From NCBI GenBank assembly GCA_002340255.1, contig DDLS01000107.1, positions 1-25,667 of the forward strand: 25,667 nucleotides of DNA, in the 5' to 3' direction. Below the pieces are notes generated by a model. It did no database searches and was not told the origin of the DNA. It saw nothing but the letters and a program-made list of their open reading frames with translations. Source of the DNA: Cyanobacteria bacterium UBA2566. GTDB lineage: Bacteria; Cyanobacteriota; Cyanobacteriia; Cyanobacteriales; Desertifilaceae. Both the position numbers and the translations under genes were made by a program. Below are positions 1 through 7,839 of the stretch, one piece after another (position 1 is the stretch's first letter; each line of letters begins with the position of its first letter).

Positions 1-97
1 TGGCATTAAACTGGGCTTGCATTGTGCGGACTTTTTTACCTTTACCTGGAGATGAAAGGATTGAACGTTTCCTGATTCGCATCTGTCCACGTGCCAT
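1..97 (-). CDS. DUF4157-type (eCIS core-like) protein, N-terminal fragment cut by window edge
   Basis: This is the first 32 codons of a minus-strand gene that runs out of the window. The ATG lies at 97-95, with an AGGAGA-type ribosome site just upstream. The peptide begins MARGQMRIRKRS and later reads TMQAQFN. This is nearly the start of the 770-residue DUF4157 protein encoded at 7127-4815 (MARGQMRLRKRS, then LQAKSN). I infer a paralogue of that protein. The DUF4157 domain itself would lie outside the window, so the family assignment rests only on the N-terminus. The gene follows the histidine kinase gene on the same strand, with a spacer of about 106 nt that contains a strong hairpin. Confidence 0.6.
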   Translation of the reverse strand, partial: MARGQMRIRKRSILSSPGKGKKVRTMQAQFNA

Positions 98-162
98 AAG
101 TTTTTTCTCCTGTTGGCGATCGCCCTATCATGGAGTGGCTTCTTCTATTTTATCTTTATTTT

Positions 163-188
163 CTCAAACCTCAACACTTGAGTTTGAG
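163..188. other. Strong hairpin between histidine kinase and DUF4157-type gene
   Basis: CTCAAA-C-CTCAA, a CAC loop, then TTGAG-TTTGAG form an 11-bp stem with a single bulged base. It starts about 15 nt beyond the kinase stop on the minus strand. No T-tract follows on the minus strand (the next bases are AAAATAAAG), so it is not a classical intrinsic terminator for the kinase. It could be an mRNA-stabilising or attenuating structure, or a bidirectional terminator read from the other strand. Confidence 0.45.
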
Positions 189-203
189 TAGAGCGATCGC
201 GAC

Positions 204-2942
204 TTAGTTTTGCAGGCAACCTACCGAGTCCAGAAACTTGAGGATTCCTTCGTCATCAAACTCATTGGCTAAAGCTAGAATGCGATCGCAGAATACGTCA
301 TAGATGGAATCTTGCTCTTTTAAGTGGTGAACTCTCTCTTCTATGGCTTCAATGTCTCCAATTTTGGTCGCTTGATAGAGAAGAGCCACTTCTGATTCAG
401 AGGGAATGTTGAGATCTTCGACTGGAGTTTCTGGTGCAGATTGAGTCTCTTCATAAATCCAACTCAGTTGCAGATAGTTCTGTAAGCGAATCAGTAGTGT
501 TTGTAAATCCAACGGTTTTTCTAGAAAATCATTACATCCGGCGGCGATCGCTAAACTTTGATCGGCTAGGGATACACTGGCACTAGCGGCTAAAATAGGT
601 AACTCTTTTGAGTGATGGGTGCGGATTTGTCGAGCGAATTCATACCCATCTAGGATTGGCATGACAATATCTGTAATCACTAAATCGGGTTGAAAGTCTT
701 GTAAATGCTCTAATCCTTCTTCCCCATTCTCCGCTTCATCGATCGAAAATCCTAGGGGTTTTAAGACTTCTGCGACTACGCTTCGATTGACGGGGCGATC
801 GTCTACAACGAGGATTTTCTTTGGCTCTCCCAAATAGCCTATAATTTTCCCCTGTTCTGAAACAGTGGCACTACTCACCCATTCTGTAGACACTGGAAAA
901 TCAACATCAAACCAAAAGGTACTTCCCGCTCCAAAGGTACTTTTAACTTGTATTTCACTGCCCATCATGGCGACAATTTTACGGCAAATGGTCAAGCCTA
1001 AACCGGTGCCTTCCGATCGCCGAGAACTCGATCCCACTTGCTCAAAGGGTTGGAAAATTTTTCCTAATTGCTCTGGAGTCATGCCTATGCCGGTATCTTC
1101 GACTGTAAAGCGGATTTTCACCGTATGGGTTTCGGCATCAGAGGTTAAATATTGAACTTGAAAAATGACTTGCCCGCGATCGGTAAACTTAATTGAATTT
1201 CCTAACAAATTTAGCAGGACTTGACGCAGCCTTTTTTCATCTGTTTTTAGTCCATTTGGTAAGCTTTCATCTGCGGCAAATAGCAGGGTAATGCTTTTAT
1301 TATTGGCTCGCACGCGAGCAATTTCTGCCACTCCTACTAAAAAGGAAAGAAAATGAAAGTCTTTGGGGAATAACTCCATTTTCCGGGCTTCAATTTTAGC
1401 CAAATCTAAGATATCATTAATGAGGGTTAATAAATGCGATCCAGCTTGCTCAATTACATCAACTCCTTTGCGATATTGATTTAAGTCAGTCGCACGGTGC
1501 ATAATTTGGGCATAACCGAGAATTCCATTGAGTGGCGTGCGTAATTCATGACTCATATTAGCTAAAAATTCGCTTTTGGCTTGGTTTGCGCTGTCTGCTG
1601 TCACTTTGGCTTCTCTAAGTTCAGAGGTGCGCTCTTCGACTCGTTTCTCGAGCATTTGATTACTGTTTTCTAGGGCAGTAAATGAATCATCTAATTGTTG
1701 TGCCATTTGGGTAAACGAGTGTCCTAAACTTTGCAATTCTTTAATTCCCCAAATGGTGATGGTTTGCTGAAAGTTACCAGAGGCGATCGCCTGAGAGGCT
1801 TCATTGAGGTGTAAAATGGGACGGACAATCCAGCGAGAGGTGAAAATTCCCAAAATTGTGGCGATCGCCAATGCCGCCAAACAGAGTATAATCGTCTGGC
1901 GGGTGTTGGCGTTAATTTGGGCCATAAAATCGGATTCTGGAACTGCCACTACAATTAACCAATCCAATCCGCGATCGTCTGTAACTGGAGTAACTTGCAG
2001 CAGTTGCGGACGGTCATTCATGGTAAACTTGAGTTGTCTGGTTTCTGTAATTGTTTCTAAACGACTAAATTCATCTTTTAGAGACGCGACACTAAAGCGA
2101 ATCAGTTCATTACGACTTTCAGAAGCTGGTAAACGTTGCGGTTCTCCCTCTTCATTAACCGGAGGTTGTTCCGGATTGGATGAAGCAACTAAAAAGCCAT
2201 TGCGTTCAATGATAAATGCTTGTCCTGTTTTGCCAATCTTCAACTCTCTCAGAAACTCGCTAATATGCCAAAGACTCAAATCGACAACCAAGACTCCTCG
2301 TAGGATTCCTTGGGAATCATAAAACGGTTCCACCGCAGAAAAAACAGGACGTTTCTCGGACGTTAAATAAATATTTGTCCAAACTGCTTGGTTGGCTTCT
2401 ATTGCGATTCGATACCAAGGGCGAATTGTGGGATTATAATTTGGCTTTTCTTCAATAAATTCACCAGGGTTTCCTTCAGCATCAACCTCATAAACCGTGT
2501 TGACAAAATTGGTGCTACGATCGGTCAAATAAGTCACTAAAGATCCATCATTGTTTCGTCCTGCTCCGGCAAATTCCTGTTCCTCTCCACCAAATCCCAG
2601 ATAACTGAGATTTGGAAATTGAATCAGTTGCTCGGCAACATAGCCTTCCATGGCACTCATGTCTTCTACATTCCACAAGTTGAAGCGACGAATGGCTTTA
2701 GCCGTTAGAGCATTCACCAAATGAGGGCTTTCTAAATAGGAGTCTAACCGTTCTTGAATACGACTGGAGACTTCGCTCCGGAGCTGCTGTGTGACTTCAT
2801 TCACTGCTTGTTGTCCATTGCGAATGGAGAGATACCCCGTTAATCCTACAGCCGCAAAAATTTGCAGGACAAAGGGAACCACGAGAACCCAACGTAGAGG
2901 AACTTGAGGGGAAGCAGAGGAAATGGGGCGAGGTAAAGTCAT
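204..2942 (-). CDS. Hybrid sensor histidine kinase (dCache-HAMP-HisKA-HATPase-REC)
   Basis: This is a membrane-bound hybrid two-component kinase of about 912 residues. TM1 lies near residues 20-40, then a periplasmic dCache-like sensor (about 45-340, with a WYRIAIE motif near 177), TM2 (352-370), HAMP (about 372-425), a coiled coil, HisKA with SHELRTPLN (phospho-acceptor His466), and HATPase_c with N-box, DTGIG (618) and GTGLGL (647). A receiver domain (about 709-825) has acidic pair D715/D716, phospho-acceptor Asp759 (ITDIVMP) and Lys810. The last 60 residues form a short helical tail common in cyanobacterial hybrids; no clear Hpt histidine is seen. A GTG at 2945 directly precedes the ATG at 2942; I chose the ATG. 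The ligand is unknown. It lies between a methyltransferase gene and a DUF4157-type gene, all on the minus strand. Confidence 0.93.
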   Translation of the reverse strand: MTLPRPISSASPQVPLRWVLVVPFVLQIFAAVGLTGYLSIRNGQQAVNEVTQQLRSEVSSRIQERLDSYLESPHLVNALTAKAIRRFNLWNVEDMSAMEGYVAEQLIQFPNLSYLGFGGEEQEFAGAGRNNDGSLVTYLTDRSTNFVNTVYEVDAEGNPGEFIEEKPNYNPTIRPWYRIAIEANQAVWTNIYLTSEKRPVFSAVEPFYDSQGILRGVLVVDLSLWHISEFLRELKIGKTGQAFIIERNGFLVASSNPEQPPVNEEGEPQRLPASESRNELIRFSVASLKDEFSRLETITETRQLKFTMNDRPQLLQVTPVTDDRGLDWLIVVAVPESDFMAQINANTRQTIILCLAALAIATILGIFTSRWIVRPILHLNEASQAIASGNFQQTITIWGIKELQSLGHSFTQMAQQLDDSFTALENSNQMLEKRVEERTSELREAKVTADSANQAKSEFLANMSHELRTPLNGILGYAQIMHRATDLNQYRKGVDVIEQAGSHLLTLINDILDLAKIEARKMELFPKDFHFLSFLVGVAEIARVRANNKSITLLFAADESLPNGLKTDEKRLRQVLLNLLGNSIKFTDRGQVIFQVQYLTSDAETHTVKIRFTVEDTGIGMTPEQLGKIFQPFEQVGSSSRRSEGTGLGLTICRKIVAMMGSEIQVKSTFGAGSTFWFDVDFPVSTEWVSSATVSEQGKIIGYLGEPKKILVVDDRPVNRSVVAEVLKPLGFSIDEAENGEEGLEHLQDFQPDLVITDIVMPILDGYEFARQIRTHHSKELPILAASASVSLADQSLAIAAGCNDFLEKPLDLQTLLIRLQNYLQLSWIYEETQSAPETPVEDLNIPSESEVALLYQATKIGDIEAIEERVHHLKEQDSIYDVFCDRILALANEFDDEGILKFLDSVGCLQN

Positions 2943-3092
2943 CACAGGAAAATCAGTGAAAATGTTTAAGAACAGTTCAGCCTAGTCAGCACCCAAGCAA
3001 TTGTTCGATCGCGCTCTATTATTGAAGCAACCTAACTTTAAAATGACGTTAATCCTAGGTTATAATTTTGCTGAGTCCAGATGGTGTAATTT

Positions 3093-4694
3093 TTACACTT
3101 CCTTCAAATCTTTGCCTTCTATCTGTTGTTTTAATTCTTGTGCTGCTGTAAATTCTGGATGCAGTGCCAAGGCTTTATCGAGTACCTCTAATGCCCTATT
3201 CCACTGTTGCAGTTTGCAGTAACATTGGGCTTGATTATGATACATGCCTGGATCTTCACCGTAGAAGTAGAGGGAATATTGGAGAAAGGCGATCGCCCGC
3301 TCGTAAGCTCCTATTTTATACAGTAACATGGCGCAATGAAAGGGTAAGTCTTCCGGTTCGCCAATAAAGTAATAGGTTTCCCAGATCTGGTGAATGGCAC
3401 GGGTTAGCTCTTCGAGTAAGACCTCGGAGGCACTTTCAACTTGTTGCATGAGAGTATCAAAGCAGCCGAAAAAGAGCTTAGTGTCCCAATGACTGAAGCG
3501 CAAATAGGTCAAAATTTGCTCTAGGGTGAGGCTATCAAAATGGGGTTCGATCGCCTTTTTGAGGACAAAAAAGTCATCGGGACTCGATTCTTCGATCGCC
3601 GTTTGATAGGCATGGGAGGTTTCGAGAAAACACTCGATCTCTGGTGCAAATAGAAACGCACCAATCACAATACTGCGGGATTTATGATGAGGAAGCAGAG
3701 CCATACCCCCTTCATATTCCGTGTATCGGGCGATCGCCGGATAGTTCACCATCAGCGAAAAACAACCTTGATGAAAAGAGAGTTTCGGTCTGGGTCGTTT
3801 TTGCAACTCTTGTTCGCTACCGTAACCTTTATCACCAGAGAGCAGAAGCAGGCAATCTCGGCTCAGTTTCTGCAAATTCTCCATCCCCTGCAAACCCACA
3901 GAGGGAAATAAGAGCGTGGTATCCCCTAAATAAGTTTGGTAATCCTGTAAAATTTGGTTAAACGCCGGATTCTCGTAATAGCGATCGGCATCAATTTCTG
4001 CATCTTCGTAAGTAATATCCAGATTGTCCAGTAAAGCAGCATCCGTCAGATCCCGATTCGCTTCAGGAGCAGTAACCGTCAGCAACGTTTCGTAGAGTTT
4101 CCCCCCTTGGATCGAGAATAGATCTTGAGGAATACTATCAAAGAAATAATTAGCGAAAACAATCAGAGGATTTTTGATCGTTTCAGAAGACAAAACCTCT
4201 CCAGAATGCCGTAGGCTAAGAGTGACATCCTCTTCAATATCAAATCGCGCAAAATCCAGCAATCCTTTTTCGATAAACGGGTGTAATGAAGGGTGAGTAT
4301 CCCAGAATTCTAGGTTTTGCTCGGCTAAATCCGTCATAATATATTTGACCGGAATTGCTCGCAATGCCGAGTTAAAATGGGACGTAAAAAATTGCTTCAG
4401 AAAGTGATAGGCAAATCGCCCCGATCCAGACCCTAACTCTACAATATAGACCGGTTGACTAAAATCAATTTGATCTTGAGGATGTTGCACACAGTCACGC
4501 AGAAAACCCCGTACCACTTTTCCATAAGCATTAGCGATAAAGGGGTTGCTCGTGACATAGTGGGGGACTTTTCCAGTATTCCAGGCTTTTACCCCCTCTT
4601 GGTTAAAAAACTCGCGTTGAAACTGCCACAGCAAGGATTTTGAGAAGCGCTGATGAGTCTCTAAAATCCTAGATTTAACACGGTTAGGTTGCAT
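3093..4694 (-). CDS. SAM-dependent methyltransferase (MidA/NDUFAF7-like) with C-terminal TPR
   Basis: A class I methyltransferase. The SAM-binding glycine-rich motif ELGSGSGRF lies near residue 98 (counted from the TTG at 4730). A D-x-x-x-x-N motif follows (MTDLAEQNLEFW, about 132), and the post-motif FANYFFDSIPQDLF (about 192) resembles the NEL/FD-alP stretch of the MidA/NDUFAF7 family (Methyltransf_28). That family methylates protein arginines in complex I assembly. The C-terminus (about 465-535) reads as TPR helices (MYHNQAQCYCKLQQWNRAL), so this may bind a protein partner. The frame stays open to a TTG at 4730, but an in-frame ATG at 4694 is the better start; neither has a strong ribosome site. 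The substrate is unknown. It lies 84-120 nt after the DUF4157 gene on the same strand. Confidence 0.75.
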   Translation of the reverse strand: MQPNRVKSRILETHQRFSKSLLWQFQREFFNQEGVKAWNTGKVPHYVTSNPFIANAYGKVVRGFLRDCVQHPQDQIDFSQPVYIVELGSGSGRFAYHFLKQFFTSHFNSALRAIPVKYIMTDLAEQNLEFWDTHPSLHPFIEKGLLDFARFDIEEDVTLSLRHSGEVLSSETIKNPLIVFANYFFDSIPQDLFSIQGGKLYETLLTVTAPEANRDLTDAALLDNLDITYEDAEIDADRYYENPAFNQILQDYQTYLGDTTLLFPSVGLQGMENLQKLSRDCLLLLSGDKGYGSEQELQKRPRPKLSFHQGCFSLMVNYPAIARYTEYEGGMALLPHHKSRSIVIGAFLFAPEIECFLETSHAYQTAIEESSPDDFFVLKKAIEPHFDSLTLEQILTYLRFSHWDTKLFFGCFDTLMQQVESASEVLLEELTRAIHQIWETYYFIGEPEDLPFHCAMLLYKIGAYERAIAFLQYSLYFYGEDPGMYHNQAQCYCKLQQWNRALEVLDKALALHPEFTAAQELKQQIEGKDLKEV

Positions 4695-4814
4695 GAACTC
4701 ATTCACAGTCAAAATAACTATTTTCTGCAACGAAAAGGCAAGGGTATATGAGCCTTAATTCAAAATACTAACGACCCTTACCCATATGATCCACTTTACA
4801 AAGTCCCCCTTCAA

Positions 4815-7127
4815 TTACTCCAGATCGTTTTTATTAGGAGGCATGGGAGCAAATTGAGGTATAGGAGGGGGAAGAGGAGCTTTATCATTACCATTATTCT
4901 CATTTCCAGGCAGAGGTGCCATAGGTGCAAATCCACCTCCTCCCATTACTGGAGCTTCTAACTGGTTCGGTTTCTTCTTCTCTGTTGGCTTGTATACTCG
5001 GAGAGTTTGATGCATATTACCATACCTTCCAGTTGCAGCATGTTTTTCGTGAAACGATTGACCCTCTTCTGTACCATAAAGCTCAAATGACCAACCCACT
5101 TTTATGGAATGTTCGTCTCCCTCAGATGCTGCCTCTAAAGTTAATCTATCATTACCATCTTTTGCCACGACTCCTCCCCAGTGATAAGGGAAGATGTAGC
5201 CCTTACCTTTATCTGCATATTTGTGGTGTGTGTCAAAACCTGTTGCTCTTTGCCCAGATATAATAACGTAGCCCTCTCCTACATCAGGGAGAGCATACTT
5301 ACCCAGACCATGATGCTCGTTGAATTGGTCTTGCTCTTCATCGTCTAGCCCAAAATAAACATCGTCAGCCGAGATTTCCTTTCTATGCTTCCTCTTCCAT
5401 TTCCTCAGCCTCTTCTCATACGATTTTTGATCTTCGTTCTCAGGTTTCGAAGGGGGTATCAGACGCTTAACCATTTTTTTAGCCTGTTCCTGATTAGGTC
5501 TTGGATGTGTTGTGAACCATGCCTTAAGCAAATCGAAATTGATCTGGGAAAGCATCAATTCTGGCATGTCCGACTTGTACTTTTTGATTATCTTTGGAGT
5601 CAAGTCCTCTTGTTGTTTTTCATCGGGAGGGCTAGTGTCATATCGTATTTCTCTCTCTAGTTGAGATCCCATTACAGCACCAGAGGATTTGCGGCAATCT
5701 TTCCATAGTTCCAGGGTACTCTTGATGATATTGTCCTCATTAAGCTCTACATGGCGTATTTCTTCTTGCTTAGGAAGAGAAATATTAGGCATAGGAGCGG
5801 GCATTGGAGCCATATTTGAGCCATTTTGATTAGGCATTGGAGCCATATTTGAGCCATTTTGATTAGGAATCGGAGCCGGAGCGAGATCTCGAACCTCGCT
5901 TTCTTCCTTGGGCGAAGGTAGTGGGTTTCCCAGGTTCTGTTGCTGGGCACGATAGTGTACGTGATCCTTGTTTTGAGCCTCTTCTCGTGGGTTCCATATG
6001 GGCTGAAGCTCGTAAAGATTGGGCAGCTCTTGATTGTAGACCGTATTTAAATGACTTTGCTTCGGGAACACATTCCCTTGTTGTAACGTAACAAAAGATC
6101 CGCCAGCCTCTAGTTTTTCATTAGAATCTTCGATTATCTGTTCACTAGCCCAAGCATATCTATCGCCGTCCGTAACTACAATCGCCCCATTTTGACTTCC
6201 CAGATACCCCTGTAATGCTGTTAATGCACTTCGTTTTGCACTATGGGGGTCTACGTCATTTTTGGGTGCTTCTTCGAGTCCGTTAAGCTGGGATGTAAAA
6301 TCAGCATAACGTTGCACAATTGGAGAGCTTGAGCTTCCGACACGAGTTTGTCGTTGCTGAGGAGACTGGGAACGGTTTGCTGGTTTGCGTTGAGCTGTTT
6401 GTGGCTTTGCTCCTCCCTGCTGCATAACATGGGTTAATTCATGGGCAATTAATTCTTGTCCTCCCTGACTACCTGGGTTGTATGCTCCACGCTTAAAGAA
6501 TACATCTTGCCCGGTGGTGAAGGCTTTGGCTTGAATGGTCTGGTTTAAGGTATTGGACTGAGTATCGGTATGGACTCTGACTCCACTAAAGTCTGCCCCC
6601 ATCACGGGTTCTACCTGAGATCTGAAGTTAGGGGGTAAGGGTTGTCCTCCTCCTCTTGCTCTCTGAAGTTTCGATTCAAATGCGGGTGAAGCGGCTCCAC
6701 TGACGATTCCTGAGCCGTCTCTTTGAACCCTGGGTCGGTTCCAGAAATTCACGACTTGCCGTTGCAGACTCTGACGAGGGCGTTGAGGTTGGCCAATTGA
6801 ACGCACGACTTGGCGAGCTACATGATCGGCTTGGTGTTCTTGGGAGTCTTGGGGGTCGCCAATTTCTAATTTGGCTTGTATGGCTAAAGGGGTCTTAGGT
6901 TGAGTGTCTTGGGTGGTTTCTCCTTGCCCTTGCTGTTGGTCTCGCTCAATCATTCGTTTCAAAATATTGCCGCTACGCGCTAGGGGCGAATCTTTGCTTA
7001 TGGCTATATTCCGATCCTCGCCGTTCTGTGACATGGAGTTAGATTTGGCTTGGAGAGCGCCCTTTTTCTTCTGAGTTTGAGAGGGGGCCATTGAGCGTTT
7101 TCTGAGGCGCATTTGTCCGCGTGCCAT
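4815..7127 (-). CDS. DUF4157 / eCIS core domain protein with C-terminal conserved module
   Basis: A 770-residue protein. The DUF4157 domain covers about residues 90-240: the upstream helix EHQADHVARQVV (97-108), then MGADFSGVRVHTD (176) and the zinc-protease-like signature HELTHVMQQ (His229, Glu230, His233). DUF4157 is the 'core domain' often seen on toxins linked to extracellular contractile injection systems. The basic N-terminus MARGQMRLRKRS has no signal peptide. The middle is low-complexity, with two exact 11-residue repeats (PNQNGSNMAPM type, about 420-442). Residues about 585-715 form a compact, aromatic, His-rich module (HWGGVVAKDG at 649, WSFELYG at 679, GQSFHEKH at 689). The end is Pro/Met-rich. 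The start is supported by AAGGAG 8 nt upstream. No eCIS sheath or tube genes are in the window. An effector or cargo role is inferred, not shown. Confidence 0.85.
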   Translation of the reverse strand: MARGQMRLRKRSMAPSQTQKKKGALQAKSNSMSQNGEDRNIAISKDSPLARSGNILKRMIERDQQQGQGETTQDTQPKTPLAIQAKLEIGDPQDSQEHQADHVARQVVRSIGQPQRPRQSLQRQVVNFWNRPRVQRDGSGIVSGAASPAFESKLQRARGGGQPLPPNFRSQVEPVMGADFSGVRVHTDTQSNTLNQTIQAKAFTTGQDVFFKRGAYNPGSQGGQELIAHELTHVMQQGGAKPQTAQRKPANRSQSPQQRQTRVGSSSSPIVQRYADFTSQLNGLEEAPKNDVDPHSAKRSALTALQGYLGSQNGAIVVTDGDRYAWASEQIIEDSNEKLEAGGSFVTLQQGNVFPKQSHLNTVYNQELPNLYELQPIWNPREEAQNKDHVHYRAQQQNLGNPLPSPKEESEVRDLAPAPIPNQNGSNMAPMPNQNGSNMAPMPAPMPNISLPKQEEIRHVELNEDNIIKSTLELWKDCRKSSGAVMGSQLEREIRYDTSPPDEKQQEDLTPKIIKKYKSDMPELMLSQINFDLLKAWFTTHPRPNQEQAKKMVKRLIPPSKPENEDQKSYEKRLRKWKRKHRKEISADDVYFGLDDEEQDQFNEHHGLGKYALPDVGEGYVIISGQRATGFDTHHKYADKGKGYIFPYHWGGVVAKDGNDRLTLEAASEGDEHSIKVGWSFELYGTEEGQSFHEKHAATGRYGNMHQTLRVYKPTEKKKPNQLEAPVMGGGGFAPMAPLPGNENNGNDKAPLPPPIPQFAPMPPNKNDLE
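5801..5866. repeat. Exact 33-bp tandem duplication inside the DUF4157 gene
   Basis: Positions 5801-5833 and 5834-5866 are identical 33-mers; a third, degenerate copy starts at 5867 (GAATCGGAGCC). On the minus strand they encode two 11-residue units rich in Asn, Met and Pro. Perfect identity at DNA level suggests a recent slippage or duplication event in a linker. Confidence 0.9.
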
Positions 7128-7219
7128 GATTAACTCCTTGCTCTTCTGAGTGCGATCGCTTAGTTTTTCTTATGTTAGATATCCATATTTCTTAATTGTA
7201 AGAAAGTTTAAAACCTCTT

Positions 7220-7786
7220 TCAAGACTTGCGGCGATTTAACAAGACAGTTAGGGTAAAACTGGTTAAGCCTCCCACAAGTAACCAGACACATCCTAAACC
7301 GATTACGTCACCGAGAAAGAGACGAAATTGAAGTCGGAGCAGACCTCCAAGGGCCCAACCACAGCCTAGAGCGATCGCCCAATCAATGATACTGGCAATA
7401 ATCCAACGCCAGGCTTGGGGAACTTCGTGGGAAAGGAGTATATATTGACCCACACCCAGAACAAACCCCACTTTAGCTCCTTCCCAAAGACCATAGAGTA
7501 AGCGCACAGAAATATCTAGGGTTCTAGGGGCGATCCAACCCATTGCCCCTAAATCACTCCAGCCCATAATTCCCCAACAGAGGGCACTGATGACCATCCA
7601 CCAACCCGCCTGTTTAAAGTGGGGTAGAAGCACTATCAATTGCATCAAGCCAACGATCGCACCGCCAATGAATCCTTCTGCGATCCCTAGATCCGGTCGT
7701 TCGCCAACTTCAATCAGCAACAGACTCAGTAGAAATCCGATGAAGGTATTAATTGTCCATTGAATTCCAAAACCCGATCCAATCAT
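7220..7786 (-). CDS. Conserved multi-pass membrane protein, function unknown
   Basis: 188 residues, mostly hydrophobic, with about five transmembrane segments: about 7-25, 37-55, 60-78, 96-118, 125-145 and possibly 155-183 (the count is uncertain). Small residues (Gly, Ala) line several helices (GFIGGAIVGLMQ, GWALGGLL), as in many small cyanobacterial membrane proteins of unknown function. There is no catalytic motif. It ends in a basic tail (LLNRRKS), which suggests a cytoplasmic C-terminus. It stands alone between the glycosyl-hydrolase-like gene upstream and the DUF4157 gene downstream, all on the minus strand. A TATAAT sits only 6 nt before the ATG and no ribosome site is visible, so the mRNA may be leaderless. 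Confidence 0.7.
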   Translation of the reverse strand: MIGSGFGIQWTINTFIGFLLSLLLIEVGERPDLGIAEGFIGGAIVGLMQLIVLLPHFKQAGWWMVISALCWGIMGWSDLGAMGWIAPRTLDISVRLLYGLWEGAKVGFVLGVGQYILLSHEVPQAWRWIIASIIDWAIALGCGWALGGLLRLQFRLFLGDVIGLGCVWLLVGGLTSFTLTVLLNRRKS

Positions 7787-7792
7787 GGGGGA

Positions 7793-7798
7793 ATTATA
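7793..7798 (-). promoter_or_regulatory. Candidate -10 box (TATAAT) directly before the membrane-protein start
   Basis: A perfect TATAAT on the minus strand ends 6 nt before the ATG at 7786. Transcription from it would start at or very near the ATG, giving a leaderless or near-leaderless mRNA. No good -35 box is visible 16-18 nt upstream, where the GGGAATA repeats lie, so this could be chance. Confidence 0.3.
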
Positions 7799-7810
7799 GC
7801 GCTTTGCGGT

Positions 7811-7837
7811 AGGGAATAGGGAATAGGAAATGGGGGA
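7811..7837. repeat. Short GGGAATA-type repeats
   Basis: The stretch GGGAATAGGGAATAGG followed by AAATGGGGGA belongs to the same repeat family as the longer array at 24959-25000. It fills the spacer between two minus-strand genes. Confidence 0.6.
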
Positions 7838-7839
7838 GA

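Noticed and set aside
1804..2322. Long plus-strand frame opposite the histidine kinase
   Set aside because: Antisense shadow of the dCache/HAMP coding region; no domain or ribosome site.
4695..4730. TTG start of the methyltransferase, 12 codons before the ATG
   Set aside because: No ribosome site and the ATG at 4694 is a simpler start; not certain.
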